DNA from: Caryophanales bacterium UBA743
GTDB taxonomy: Bacteria; Bacillota_I; Bacilli_A; RFN20; CAG-826
Direction: 5' to 3'
Assembly (NCBI GenBank): GCA_002297365.1
Contig: DBKT01000005.1
Coordinates: 9,158-73,157 of the forward strand
DNA: 64,000 bases
Both the position numbers and the translations under genes were made by a program. Each line of letters opens with the position of its first letter. The first letter of the stretch is position 1. The notes under the pieces are model-generated. The model did not search any database. It was not told the DNA's origin and saw nothing but the letters and a program-made list of their open reading frames with translations. Shown one piece after another: positions 24,547 to 34,220 of this stretch.

Positions 24547-26559
24547 TTATTTTCCAGTCGTTCTTGCAAGATAATCTAACGCTTTATCTTCATCAATGAC
24601 CTCAATGCCAAGCTCATTTGCTTTATCGAGTTTCGAGCCAGCGCCTGGCCCAGCGATAACCAAATCGGTCTTCTTTGAAACGGATCCAGCGCAATGTGCG
24701 CCGATTCCTTCAAGGATATCCGTCATTTCTTGACGGGAATAATGAGTCAATGTACCAGTTAAGACAATGGTTTTCCCATAGAAGAAAGAATTCACGTCGA
24801 TGGTATCCGTTCCCAAATAATCAAAGTTAAGGCCGTCTTGGCGAAGAAGCTCGATTTCTTCTTTATTTTTATCGTCTTTAAAGAAATCCACGATGCTCTT
24901 TGCAGCCACAGGCCCTACATCAGGAATCTTAAGAAGCTCTTCTTCGCTTGCCTTAGCAAGCTCATCCAAGTTTTTATACCGTTTGGAAAGAACCTTGGCC
25001 ATTTTTTCTCCCACTTCTTTAATGCCAATTCCGAAAAGAAGCCGTTCCATGGATTGTTTCTTTGAAGCTTCAATAGCGTCTAATAAAGAATTCATAGACT
25101 TATCGCTCCAACCATCCAGTTCCTTAATCTCGGAGGCGTGGTCGCTTAAATGATAAATGTCAGGAATATCACGAAGGAAGCCTTCCGTGAAGAATTCCTC
25201 GATTACGCTTTCGCCCATTCCGTCAATGTCCATCGCGTTTCTCGAAGCAAAATGAATCATCTTCTCAATCTTTCTGGAATTGCATTCAGGATTAAGGCAG
25301 TAATGCATATTTTTCACCTTGCTTAAAGGATGACCGCATACCGGGCAATTCAAAGGCATCACCCATTTTGTCTGTGTCCCATCCCTCCGAGATAAAATTG
25401 GTCCTATGACTTCAGGAATGACATCCGCAGCCTTATGAAGAGCGACAATATCCCCGATCATTAAGCCTTTATCTTTGATGAAGTCCTCATTATTGAGCGT
25501 CGCTCTTTGCACGGTGCTCCCCGCAACGCGAACCGGCGCTAAAATAGCATTGGGAGTGACCCTTCCAGTACGTCCGATGCTAAGGACAATATCCAATAAT
25601 TTGGTAGTAACCTCCTCAGGAGGAAATTTATAGGCAATAGCCCATCTAGGAACCTTAGCCGTATATCCTAAGGTGTCATATTCATTCAGGTTATTCACCT
25701 TAAATACGATCCCGTCGATATCATAGCCAAGCGAAGGACGCTTTTTCCCCATTTCTTCCACATAGGCGATTAACTCATCGGGTCCACGAAGGATACGACG
25801 CTCTTTGTTTGTTCTAAAACCCAGCTTATCTAAATAATCCAATGCATCGGAATGAACATGAATATCCAGTTCCCGCGCATTCACGAGATAATACCAAAAA
25901 GCGTCTAATTTACGAGAAGCAGCTACTTTAGGGTCAAGATTTCGAATAGAACCTGCGGCTGCATTGCGGCAATTGGCGAACTCAGTTTCCCCTGATAATC
26001 TTCTTTGGATGTTGGTTGCCTCCAAAGAAGCTTTAGGCATATACACTTCGCCACGCACTTCAAAAGGGCGGAGTTCATTGACGTGCATTGGTATGGAAGG
26101 GATAGTCTTGACGTTGGCGGTAACATCTTCGCCCATCACGCCATCGCCTCTTGTGACAGCGTATTGGAATTCTCCATTCTCATAGATAAGAGACATCCCT
26201 AAGCCATCGATTTTCAATTCGCCAACATACTCCACTTCATCGACATGAAGGAGGCTTCGAATGCGTTTATCCCAATCGCGTATTTCATCTTCATTAAAGA
26301 TATCAGCAAGTGAAAGCATGAGCCTTTTGTGGGGGATTTTTTTAAATTCGGATTGCACTTCCCCACCCACTCTTTGAGTTGGAGAGTTCTTTTTCTTGAG
26401 GCTGGGAAACTCTTCTTCAAGTTTCTTTAACTCTTCCATTAAGCGATCAAATTCCTGATCGGATACGGTGGATTGGTTCAAAACATAATACTCGTAATTA
26501 TATTTCTCTAAGAGGGCCGTTAATTCCTGAACGCGTTTTTCCGCTTCGATATAAGTCAT
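24547..26559 (-). CDS. ligA: NAD-dependent DNA ligase
   Basis: LigA seals nicks in Okazaki fragments and repair. The 670 residues show the N-terminal Ia domain, the adenylation motif ELKIDG (nucleotidyl Lys 116), the OB fold, a four-Cys zinc finger (CPVCGHPLSKVKNMHYCLNPEC), helix-hairpin-helix repeats and a C-terminal BRCT domain (GKTIVLTGTL). Length and order are normal. Its ATG overlaps the pcrA stop, so the helicase and ligase are made together, as in many Bacilli. Confidence 0.98.
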   Translation of the reverse strand: MTYIEAEKRVQELTALLEKYNYEYYVLNQSTVSDQEFDRLMEELKKLEEEFPSLKKKNSPTQRVGGEVQSEFKKIPHKRLMLSLADIFNEDEIRDWDKRIRSLLHVDEVEYVGELKIDGLGMSLIYENGEFQYAVTRGDGVMGEDVTANVKTIPSIPMHVNELRPFEVRGEVYMPKASLEATNIQRRLSGETEFANCRNAAAGSIRNLDPKVAASRKLDAFWYYLVNARELDIHVHSDALDYLDKLGFRTNKERRILRGPDELIAYVEEMGKKRPSLGYDIDGIVFKVNNLNEYDTLGYTAKVPRWAIAYKFPPEEVTTKLLDIVLSIGRTGRVTPNAILAPVRVAGSTVQRATLNNEDFIKDKGLMIGDIVALHKAADVIPEVIGPILSRRDGTQTKWVMPLNCPVCGHPLSKVKNMHYCLNPECNSRKIEKMIHFASRNAMDIDGMGESVIEEFFTEGFLRDIPDIYHLSDHASEIKELDGWSDKSMNSLLDAIEASKKQSMERLLFGIGIKEVGEKMAKVLSKRYKNLDELAKASEEELLKIPDVGPVAAKSIVDFFKDDKNKEEIELLRQDGLNFDYLGTDTIDVNSFFYGKTIVLTGTLTHYSRQEMTDILEGIGAHCAGSVSKKTDLVIAGPGAGSKLDKANELGIEVIDEDKALDYLARTTGK

Positions 26560-28853
26560 GCATCTCCTCCTACCGATTTAATTCTGCTTAACATTGGATG
26601 GGTTCCAAGCAATGTTTTCTTGCCTTGAGGGCCGAAATCAACCACGATGATGTTGGCATCAACGAGCGAAACGACGACGCCATCGCCAAACTTTTCGTGA
26701 TGGGCAAGGTCTCCAACCTTCCAATTACGAATTCCATTTGTGGAGGGTTTAGCGATAGGCTTTGGTTTAGGGGCCGCCTTTTTCTTTGGCGTTTCATCAA
26801 AGAAATCATCATTTGAATCGTCAAAGAAGGAATCATCCCATCCAGAAGAGCGTTTCTTTTTCCATCCTCCTAATGAAGATTCGCTGAAGAAGGCTCCGGT
26901 TTTGTTTAATTTAAGGCCGGCCTCTTGGAAAAAGCAAGAAGGTCTGGCGCTTGAATCCGTAACATAGGAATAACCGCAATTGCACGAACAGTAAAGTCTC
27001 TTTTTAGCACGGGTCATAGCAACATATGCAAGGCGTCTTTCTTCCTCTTCAGCGTCTCTTCCGGTTTCTTCAAGGCTTCTTTGAGATGGGAAAGAGCCCT
27101 CGTTCATGCAAATGACAAAAACATTGTCGAATTCCAGCCCCTTTGCCACATGGATCGTCATTAAGGAAACGAAATTCCCGCCGTTGATATCATCTTGCGA
27201 AGTAAGCAAAGAAACGTTTTGCAGATATTCGGCAAAAGTAGAATCGGAGTGATTCGAAATAAAATGGTTGATGTCATCAAAGAGGGCGTTAACGTTGCCG
27301 ATACGGTCCTCATCAGGCTCCTCGTTTTCTTTCAAATAATCGTAATATCCAATTTCCGTGACGAAATCTTTTAGGATTGCCGAATAGGCTTCAAGATTAT
27401 CGGTCAATTTCGTCTTAGTTCCCTCCATCTGAGCAATTAAGACGCGAAGGATATTCACCACCCTTGAAGGAATTTCCGTTTCCATATTATTTGGATCGAG
27501 ATTCTTCATGTAATTATATTCGGAAAGACCCGCTTTTTTTGCTTCTTTACGAATTCGTTCGATGGATGCGTCGCCTATTTTTCTTTTTGGAACATTCACG
27601 ATTCTCTCAAAAGCAATGTCATCGAGAGGGTTCAAAAGAAGATTAAAATAGGCCAAAAGGTCTTTGACTTCCATTCTTTCATAGAAACGAACTCCGCCAA
27701 AAATCTTATAAGGAATTCCTCGGTCCTTCAAAGCTGCTTCAAAAGGACGAGTCATATAAGAGGAGCGATACAAAATGGCGATATTATCATATATGGGTTC
27801 GCCGTTTTCCTTCTTTTGCTCATTTGCTAAGCCTATGATTTTCTTAGCAACCCAATCCGCTTCGTCCTGAGAAGAGGGCGCCATAAAAGTTGTGACTTCA
27901 TCCCCTTCATTTCCGTTGGTGAACAAATCTTTGGGAACACGGTTCTTATTATGCATAATGAGTTTGTTAGCGGCAGCAAGGATCTTCTTCGTTGAACGAT
28001 AGTTTTCATTCAAAATAATCGTATCCGAATGAGGGAAATAACGATCGAAATCCAAGATGATCTGTTGATTGGCTCCACGCCAAGTGTAAATGGTCTGATC
28101 CGGATCCCCGACAACATAAACATTGGTTTTCGAAGTGGTCAAAAGCTTCAGCAATTTATATTGAACGTCGTTCGTGTCCTGAAACTCATCAACCAGGATG
28201 TGTTCAAACCGATGAGACCATTTATCACGGATGTTCGCGTTATTTTCTAAAATCTCGATTGTCTTGCAAAGAAGATCGTCGAAATCAAGAGCGTATGCGT
28301 CTTCTTTTCTTTTCTCATAGCCCATATAGATTTTCAGGCACTCTTGTTCTTCCTGAAAGCTTGTTGGTGTAATGCGGATATCTTCGGGATAAATGCCCTG
28401 GCCTTTTTTGTTCCTGATATAACGGGTCGCCTCTTTTACTATATCGTCGCCTTTTTTATATCCAAGTTCAGCGGCGCAATTTCGAATGAGTTTGCTTTGA
28501 TCGTCCTCATCATAAATCGTATAGGATTGAGGATAGCCAATTGCGGCATGCTCGATTCGTAAAAAACGGGAACACAGCGCATGGAAAGTGGAAATATGGA
28601 GAATAGGGAACCCCCCTACATTCTCTTCGATAAGCTTAGTGGCTCTTTCGTTCATCTCTCTAGCAACCTTGTTGGTAAAGGAAATAGCCAAGATGCGCGA
28701 GGGATCCACGTTCTTGTTCGTGATAAGATAAGCAATGCGATAAGTAAGGACTCTAGTTTTGCCAGAACCAGCTCCGGCGATGATTCTCACATATTGAGAA
28801 TCCGTGGTTACAGCTTGATACTGTTTTTCATTTAAAAGGGATGCGTAATTCAT
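26556..28853 (-). CDS. pcrA: UvrD/PcrA-type DNA helicase
   Basis: A superfamily 1A 3'-5' helicase of about 765 residues. MNYASLLNEKQYQAV at the start is the normal Q-motif region; then AGAGSGKT (Walker A), DEFQDTN (Walker B), GDPDQTIYTWRGA, NYRSTKKIL, VSLMTIHVAKGLEFDNVF and YVAMTRAKKRL. A C-terminal Tudor-like segment (VGDLAHHEKFGDGVVVSL) binds RNA polymerase in PcrA. I chose ATG 28853; the frame extends to 28997 but the extra 48 residues are not helicase-like. No ribosome site is present before 28853, so the mRNA may be leaderless or weakly translated. Confidence 0.95.
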   Translation of the reverse strand: MNYASLLNEKQYQAVTTDSQYVRIIAGAGSGKTRVLTYRIAYLITNKNVDPSRILAISFTNKVAREMNERATKLIEENVGGFPILHISTFHALCSRFLRIEHAAIGYPQSYTIYDEDDQSKLIRNCAAELGYKKGDDIVKEATRYIRNKKGQGIYPEDIRITPTSFQEEQECLKIYMGYEKRKEDAYALDFDDLLCKTIEILENNANIRDKWSHRFEHILVDEFQDTNDVQYKLLKLLTTSKTNVYVVGDPDQTIYTWRGANQQIILDFDRYFPHSDTIILNENYRSTKKILAAANKLIMHNKNRVPKDLFTNGNEGDEVTTFMAPSSQDEADWVAKKIIGLANEQKKENGEPIYDNIAILYRSSYMTRPFEAALKDRGIPYKIFGGVRFYERMEVKDLLAYFNLLLNPLDDIAFERIVNVPKRKIGDASIERIRKEAKKAGLSEYNYMKNLDPNNMETEIPSRVVNILRVLIAQMEGTKTKLTDNLEAYSAILKDFVTEIGYYDYLKENEEPDEDRIGNVNALFDDINHFISNHSDSTFAEYLQNVSLLTSQDDINGGNFVSLMTIHVAKGLEFDNVFVICMNEGSFPSQRSLEETGRDAEEEERRLAYVAMTRAKKRLYCSCNCGYSYVTDSSARPSCFFQEAGLKLNKTGAFFSESSLGGWKKKRSSGWDDSFFDDSNDDFFDETPKKKAAPKPKPIAKPSTNGIRNWKVGDLAHHEKFGDGVVVSLVDANIIVVDFGPQGKKTLLGTHPMLSRIKSVGGDA

Positions 28854-28984
28854 AATTTTAACTATTGTTAATTTTACTAGTTTCTGGCCCTTTCTACCAT
28901 ATAAGCGAAGCCCTAAAAGAGAAAAAACCTTACACTGTATTATTTCTTTCTTTTTGGCCATCGAATGAAAGATAATATGAAGGT

Positions 28985-29890
28985 ATGGCTCTCCCAAAAG
29001 AAAGAAAAACCCCTGCAGAAAATGTTGCCTTTATGGGCGTGTCAGCAGGAATTGTTGTTGGCTTAAGCTTGCTTTCGACTTTTCTTCCATTATCATCTTT
29101 TTTCGTCATTCTTTTTTTGCCGTTAGTTTGTGCATTAACGGCGTTTTATTGCCAGGATCGTTATTTGATTGGCTATATTGGCGCAACAATCGCGGTTTCT
29201 CTCTTAACAACCGCTTATGATATTTCGGTCACTTTATTCGATGTTGTTCCTGCCGTTCTAACCGGATGTTTATTTGGTTTTCTGCTTAAAAAGAAAATTT
29301 CTTACAGCCTAACCATCATACTTGTTTCTTTACTGAAGCTAGGTTTGAATTATCTCATGCTCTTTCTTTTGAAAGGGGTATATGGCGTTGATATCATTCA
29401 ATCTTTTTTAACTCTTCTAGGGCTTGAAAATAAAGAACGCATAAGAGAAATCGTTCCCACTTTTATTTTCGGCTATGCCTTGATTCAAGAAAGCATTTCT
29501 TTCTTTGTGATCGTTTTTGGCTGCAATTCTCTGGAAATGGCGGTAGCTAAAAAGACTTCTCCCTGGATCCTTGCTGTTTTCTCTTTAGTCGGCATAGTTT
29601 CGTCTTTCGCTTTTTCCTTCCTGTCTTTGCCCACGGCTTATTTGCTTGGAGCGTTATCTATCGTTCTTTCTTTATCTTCATCCTATCCTTTATTTAAAAA
29701 GAACCCATGGTGGATTTATCTTGTACTGGGGATTTTATTGGCTATCTCTTTCTATCTTTCCGCTTATTTTTATTCGTCTCTTCCTAATGGGATAGCCCCT
29801 TTGCTCTTTTTGTCTTTTTTTGCATCCATTTCTTTATGCTCGGACGTTTCAAGTTTATTATTTAAGAACGAGAAAGGAGCAAACGAATGA
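28985..29890 (+). CDS. Integral membrane protein (YybS/DUF2232-like)
   Basis: A 301-residue protein with eight or so hydrophobic helices and short Lys-containing loops (such as LLKKKISYS and AVAKKTSPW). The profile resembles YybS/DUF2232 membrane proteins, which sit near replication and ribosomal genes in Bacillota; I am not certain. GATAAT lies eight bases before the ATG and GAAGG is close to it. It heads a run of three overlapping membrane protein genes (four-base overlap with the next) that share no recognised domains. Confidence 0.7.
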   Translation: MALPKERKTPAENVAFMGVSAGIVVGLSLLSTFLPLSSFFVILFLPLVCALTAFYCQDRYLIGYIGATIAVSLLTTAYDISVTLFDVVPAVLTGCLFGFLLKKKISYSLTIILVSLLKLGLNYLMLFLLKGVYGVDIIQSFLTLLGLENKERIREIVPTFIFGYALIQESISFFVIVFGCNSLEMAVAKKTSPWILAVFSLVGIVSSFAFSFLSLPTAYLLGALSIVLSLSSSYPLFKKNPWWIYLVLGILLAISFYLSAYFYSSLPNGIAPLLFLSFFASISLCSDVSSLLFKNEKGANE

Positions 29891-30414
29891 AACAAGCATT
29901 GAAAGGGTTCGGTCTAGGTCTCGTTTATTTCTTTTTGCTTCCAGTTTTTCTTTTGCTTGTCGCCTTAGCTGGCGTTTTCGCGTTTGGCGTCATCCTCGTT
30001 ACCAGTGCAAAGGGCTTAGTTCGTTTCTTTAAAGGTGAGAAATTCTTCTCACCTTTGCCAGAAGATGTTCGTGTGGGTGAAATCAAAGAATACCAGGCTT
30101 CCTTGCAAACAACCCCTGCGCCGAATCCAAACCCCAATCCTGCAGACAATCGCGTTTTTATCCAACAAAATTACTATCCTAATCCTCAAGGGCCTTACGG
30201 AAACCAAGCCCCTCAACAACCGTATAATCATTCTAATGCGAACTATTCAGAAGGGATGCAACAACCTCATTTTGTCGACCATTTAGGGCAAAATAGCCAG
30301 CAAAGCCCTTCTTTGAATGCCCCATATCATGGGGAAATCACAACACAAAACCCAGAAAACACCCCACCGGTCATAGATATGAAAAACGACAGCAAAGGAG
30401 ATAATAACGTATGA
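29887..30414 (+). CDS. One-pass membrane protein with disordered tail
   Basis: A 175-residue protein: one long hydrophobic segment or hairpin (residues 10-42) and then a Pro/Asn/Gln/Tyr-rich low-complexity tail of about 110 residues (NPNPNPADN, YYPNPQGPYGNQAPQQPYN). No family recognised. Such tails often lie outside or in the cytosol as flexible linkers or scaffold regions. Both ends overlap neighbours by four bases, so it belongs to a coupled three-gene unit. Confidence 0.7.
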   Translation: MKQALKGFGLGLVYFFLLPVFLLLVALAGVFAFGVILVTSAKGLVRFFKGEKFFSPLPEDVRVGEIKEYQASLQTTPAPNPNPNPADNRVFIQQNYYPNPQGPYGNQAPQQPYNHSNANYSEGMQQPHFVDHLGQNSQQSPSLNAPYHGEITTQNPENTPPVIDMKNDSKGDNNV

Positions 30415-31091
30415 AAGCTTTCATTGATTTCAGCATGAATGAAAACGATAAAAGGCTTCTTATTATTTTGCTTTTCATCCTTGTTTTTCTTTTTTTGGTT
30501 ATCGGTTTGATTGGAGCGTTGATCCGTTTTGTAACCATTCGTTTCAGCAAAAGGATGGATTATGAGCTGCATGAGGCTCTTATTTATCGCGTTATCTCTT
30601 CCCCTGAGCAATTAAAGAAATACGGTAACATCAAAAACAATCGTTATTTGGTGAAGAAAAGCTTTCCCCCGTTTCTAATTGCCCTTCTTTCTTTAATTGT
30701 TTGGATTGCTTACTCTGTCGTTTATGGCATATGGGCAAGGGACTATTTTAAAGAATTCTCTACTTTGCTTTTTACTTTCGATTGGGACAACCCAAATAAT
30801 TTCGTAAATTTCTGGGGCTTGAATTTGTTAGCGAAATGGCCAGATTTATTAAGCAGTCCAACTTGGCATAATGAATTTTGGGGTTCTTACGTTCTTGTCC
30901 CTTTGTGGATAGTGGCAATGATATGGTATACCATTGTTATCCAAGCTTATCTCGCAAGATGGTCTAGGGTGAATAAATTGTCTCATTCCGTTTTTGAGCA
31001 AGGGCTGGACGATTTCAATTATTACGATGACGCAAAGAAAGATAATCCTCTTCCTTCAGATTCACCGAAAAATTCCAATATTCCCCATTGA
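30411..31091 (+). CDS. Membrane protein, unknown, four helices
   Basis: A 226-residue protein with a helix near residues 18-42, a 50-residue loop containing a conserved-looking YELHEALIYRVISSPEQLKKYGNI segment, two to three further helices (about 85-105, 165-190), and a polar C-terminal tail. I recognise no domain. It ends the three-gene membrane cluster, followed by a terminator. Confidence 0.7.
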   Translation: MKAFIDFSMNENDKRLLIILLFILVFLFLVIGLIGALIRFVTIRFSKRMDYELHEALIYRVISSPEQLKKYGNIKNNRYLVKKSFPPFLIALLSLIVWIAYSVVYGIWARDYFKEFSTLLFTFDWDNPNNFVNFWGLNLLAKWPDLLSSPTWHNEFWGSYVLVPLWIVAMIWYTIVIQAYLARWSRVNKLSHSVFEQGLDDFNYYDDAKKDNPLPSDSPKNSNIPH

Positions 31092-31107
31092 AACCCCTCT
31101 ATTTTAA

Positions 31108-31138
31108 AAAAGCCCCGTATTTTCCATACAAGGCTTTT
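31108..31138. terminator. Bidirectional terminator
   Basis: AAAAGCC and GTAT pair with ATAC and GGCTTTT around loop TTTCC, with short internal mismatches. It lies between two convergent transcripts. Confidence 0.75.
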
Positions 31139-31142
31139 CCCA

Positions 31143-31346
31143 TTAGAAAAATAGGCTAATTATTTCGTATAGCAAGAAGGCGAGCAAAGCAATGTCTATT
31201 CCGCATATGGCCCAGAAGATTCTTTTGCGAGATAGGTTTTTCTTTTCTTCGCTTGAAGGTTCCTCACTCCCGTTTGGAATGTTTCCTCCGTTTAAAGGGG
31301 CTTGGGAATTCATTTGTCGATTCATTTGTGGGTTATTCTGATCCAT
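31143..31346 (-). CDS. Small tail-anchored membrane protein
   Basis: A 67-residue frame that begins one base after the asnS stop. The first 40 residues are polar and Asn/Gln/Met/Pro/Ser-rich, and the last 25 (FWAICGIDIALLAFLLYEIISLFF) form one membrane helix at the C-terminus, so it would be tail-anchored. No ribosome site is obvious, so translation may depend on coupling to asnS; ATGs at codons 8 and 12 are alternatives. The clear helix and tight gene order support a real gene; no family recognised. Confidence 0.6.
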   Translation of the reverse strand: MDQNNPQMNRQMNSQAPLNGGNIPNGSEEPSSEEKKNLSRKRIFWAICGIDIALLAFLLYEIISLFF

Positions 31347-31347
31347 A

Positions 31348-32730
31348 TTAATACTTTAACGCAGAAGAGGTTCTTGGGTAAGGCTCTGTATCACGAATAT
31401 TGGCAATTCCGGTTATATACATCAAAAGTCGATCGAAGCCGATTCCGAATCCAGAATGGATGCAACCGCCATACTTGCGGAGATTGAGATACCATTCCAA
31501 ACCTTTGGTGTTACCGAGTTTATCCATTTTGGCCTTTAAGATATCGTAACGTTCCTCACGTTGGGAACCGCCGACGATCTCCCCTTCCCCTGGAACGAGA
31601 AGGTCGACAGCCGCCACCGTCTTCCCATCATCGTTTTCACGCATATAGAAAGATTTGATTTCTTTTGGATAATTGATTAAGAAGGTCGGGCCTTTAACGT
31701 ATTCTTCCGTTAAATAACGTTCGTGTTCGCTTTGTAAATCCATTCCCCAATAAATATTGCTGTTTTCGAATTTGTGACCGTTTTTAACGGCATCTTGAAG
31801 TATTTTGATGCCTTCTGTGTATTCCATTTTCGTGAATGGGGCATTCAAAACATGCATAAGTTTCTCTTTGACGCCTGGAGCAATCCACTTCTCGAAGAAA
31901 TCCATTTCATCCGGGCAACGATCGAGGACCCATTGGATTAAGAATTTAATGCAGCTCTCGATGCAATCCATATCGTCATGCAAATCGGCGAAAGCCATTT
32001 CTGGCTCAATCATCCAGAACTCAGAAGCGTGTCTTGGGGTATTGCTCTTTTCAGCGCGGAAGGTTGGACCGAAGGTATACACATCTTTGAAAGCAAGGGC
32101 AAAAGCTTCAACATGGAGCTGCCCGGAAACCGTCAATGAAGCCCTTCTTCCGAAGAAATCATTAATTGGATCCTCCTTGGAATCGGTAATAACTGTAAAA
32201 ACAGAACCCGCGCCTTCCGCATCATTTGCGGTGATCTCCGGAGTGTGAACATAAACGAATCCGTTGTTTTGGAAAAAAGTGTGAACGCCCATAGCTAAGA
32301 CGGAGCGAACACGGAACAAGGCATCAAAAGTATTTGTTCTAGGGCGAAGATATGCTAAGTCACGAAGATACTCAAAAGAGGTCTTTTTCTTTTGCAAAGG
32401 GTAATCGTCCGCGACATCCCCTAAAAGTTGAACTGCGGTTGCATGCATCTCAAAAGGCTGCTTCATCCCAGGGGTAAGAACAATCGTTCCTTTAAAAGAA
32501 ACGGCAGATCCCATCTTATAGTGGGACACTTCCTCAAAGAAAGGATGGTCCCCATCATAAACGACTTGCAAGGACTTAAAGCAAGTTCCATCATGAAGAG
32601 CGATAAAGCCGACCTTGCCAGAATTGCGGTTATTCCGAACCCACCCTTCAACGGTGACTTCGCCTAAGTTTTTTAAGGTTTCTTCATCTAATTCGAATAA
32701 TTCACGAACGCTTAATGTCTTTTCTTCCAT
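31348..32730 (-). CDS. asnS: Asparaginyl-tRNA synthetase
   Basis: A class IIb synthetase of about 460 residues charging tRNA-Asn. An N-terminal OB fold (VTVEGWVRNNRNSGKVGFIALHDG) precedes the class II core: motif 2 TFRAEKSNTPRHASEFWMIEPEMAF and motif 3 GFGIGFDRLLMY. The RNSGK and DGT pattern and AEKSNTPRH distinguish it from AspRS. ATG 32730 has GAGGAGAAG upstream and is preferred over 32745. It is fifth in the tsaE operon. Confidence 0.96.
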   Translation of the reverse strand: MEEKTLSVRELFELDEETLKNLGEVTVEGWVRNNRNSGKVGFIALHDGTCFKSLQVVYDGDHPFFEEVSHYKMGSAVSFKGTIVLTPGMKQPFEMHATAVQLLGDVADDYPLQKKKTSFEYLRDLAYLRPRTNTFDALFRVRSVLAMGVHTFFQNNGFVYVHTPEITANDAEGAGSVFTVITDSKEDPINDFFGRRASLTVSGQLHVEAFALAFKDVYTFGPTFRAEKSNTPRHASEFWMIEPEMAFADLHDDMDCIESCIKFLIQWVLDRCPDEMDFFEKWIAPGVKEKLMHVLNAPFTKMEYTEGIKILQDAVKNGHKFENSNIYWGMDLQSEHERYLTEEYVKGPTFLINYPKEIKSFYMRENDDGKTVAAVDLLVPGEGEIVGGSQREERYDILKAKMDKLGNTKGLEWYLNLRKYGGCIHSGFGIGFDRLLMYITGIANIRDTEPYPRTSSALKY

Positions 32731-32751
32731 AACACTTCTCCTCATCTTATT

Positions 32752-33768
32752 TTATTCAAAATTACGGAAATCGGAAATCTTCCAATTTGGGTCCACTCCT
32801 AAAGTAAGAGGAGCAAATAGTTTTTCTTTGTAAAGTCTTTCCGCGACTTTGGCAATCATCGCCGCATTATCCGTCGTGCACCAAAGAGGAGGAATGATTA
32901 AATCAATGCCCGTCCCCTCAAGACGATTCGTCATTTGGGATCTTAGATAAGAATTAGCGGAAACTCCGCCAGCAAGAACAACCTGAGCGACACGGAAGTC
33001 TCTTGCTGCGCGTGTTGCGCGATCGACAATCATGCCAACCGCAACATCTTGGAAGGACTTGGCCATATCGTCGATGTTGATTTTCTCGCCTTTCATTTCT
33101 AAATTATGAACGAGATTGATGACCGACGTCTTTAGTCCGGAGTAAGAGAAATCATACCCGTCTTTGCCAACCAAGGGTTCTGGCAAATTATAGGTGTGTT
33201 TGCCTTTTTTAGCATGTTGGTCAATCGGAAGCCCTCCTGGATAAGGAAGGCCCAAAACGCGAGCGACTTTATCATAGCATTCCCCGACAGCATCGTCTTT
33301 CGTTTCACCAACGATGGTGAAATCGAGATGGTCCTTCATTAAAACCAATTCCGTGTTTCCGCCCGATACCACAACGCAAAGAAGAGGGAATTTAAATTCG
33401 CCGACATATTCATTCGCATAAATATGCCCCGCTAAATGATGCACCGGTATCAAGGGTTTCTGATAAAGCATCGCCAAAGTCTTAGCGGCTTGAAGGCCGA
33501 TATGCAAGCAACCAATAAGGCCAGGGCCTCTTGTTACGGCAAAAGCATCCATATCTTCAAACTTCAAATGGGCTTGCTCTAACGCTTCCTTTAAGCAAAC
33601 ATCTATATTCTCCGTGTGCAAACGGGATGCAACCTCAGGCATCACTCCACCATATTTAACATGGACTGCCACCTGAGAGGAAACGATGTTCGCTAATAAT
33701 TTGCCATCATCCGTGATGGCGACAGCCGTCTCATCGCAGCTGCTCTCAATTGCTAAAATACGACTCAT
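32752..33768 (-). CDS. tsaD: tRNA N6-adenosine threonylcarbamoyltransferase TsaD
   Basis: TsaD transfers threonylcarbamoyl to A37 of ANN-decoding tRNAs, working with TsaB and TsaE. The 338 residues have the ASKHA fold: ESSCDETAVAI at the start, the metal site H111-x3-H115 in HHLAGHIYANE, VVSGGNTELVLM, and GGVSANSYLRS near the end. It overlaps rimI by four bases. With tsaB and tsaE upstream, all bacterial t6A transfer subunits are in one operon; only TsaC/Sua5 is elsewhere. Confidence 0.97.
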   Translation of the reverse strand: MSRILAIESSCDETAVAITDDGKLLANIVSSQVAVHVKYGGVMPEVASRLHTENIDVCLKEALEQAHLKFEDMDAFAVTRGPGLIGCLHIGLQAAKTLAMLYQKPLIPVHHLAGHIYANEYVGEFKFPLLCVVVSGGNTELVLMKDHLDFTIVGETKDDAVGECYDKVARVLGLPYPGGLPIDQHAKKGKHTYNLPEPLVGKDGYDFSYSGLKTSVINLVHNLEMKGEKINIDDMAKSFQDVAVGMIVDRATRAARDFRVAQVVLAGGVSANSYLRSQMTNRLEGTGIDLIIPPLWCTTDNAAMIAKVAERLYKEKLFAPLTLGVDPNWKISDFRNFE

Positions 33769-34220
33769 ATAAGGCTCCTGATCATATAAATGGCGTCTTC
33801 GCCATCATCATAATATTTCGGTTTGATAACCACGCGTTGCCAGCCGTTTTTCTCATATAAAGAAATGGCTTTTTGATTAGAAAGACGGACTTCAAGCGTA
33901 ATAAATTCAACTTTATCTTTTTGTGATTTGCACACTTCGACCATCTTATCCAAAAGCTTGCTGGCAATACCTCGATTGCGGTATTTTTCCATAACGCATA
34001 TGCGGTCAATCGTGGCGCTATCGAAGGTGATCATGAAATCGAGATAGCCAAGGATACTCTCTTCCTTATCCACTGCCACAAAGACCTTCGCACAAGGATT
34101 TCCTTTGAACTCATAGGCGATTTGATTTAATGGCCAAGGTTTCACAAAACAAGCCGCTTCTAAGTTGGCGACCTTTTCGATGTCTTTCTTTTTTAATGGG
34201 CGAATTTCGAATTCCATCAT
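33765..34220 (-). CDS. rimI: Ribosomal-protein-alanine N-acetyltransferase
   Basis: A GNAT acetyltransferase of about 151 residues. ATG 34220 (or 34217) overlaps the tsaB stop and has GAAGGA upstream, so I prefer it to the far-upstream ATG at 34265. CVMEKYRNRGIASKLLDKMV is the acetyl-CoA binding motif A (R/QxxGxA/G), EVRLSNQKAISLYEKNGW is motif B. RimI acetylates the N-terminal Ala of S18 in E. coli; here the gene order tsaB-rimI-tsaD is the standard one. Confidence 0.93.
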   Translation of the reverse strand: MMEFEIRPLKKKDIEKVANLEAACFVKPWPLNQIAYEFKGNPCAKVFVAVDKEESILGYLDFMITFDSATIDRICVMEKYRNRGIASKLLDKMVEVCKSQKDKVEFITLEVRLSNQKAISLYEKNGWQRVVIKPKYYDDGEDAIYMIRSLI

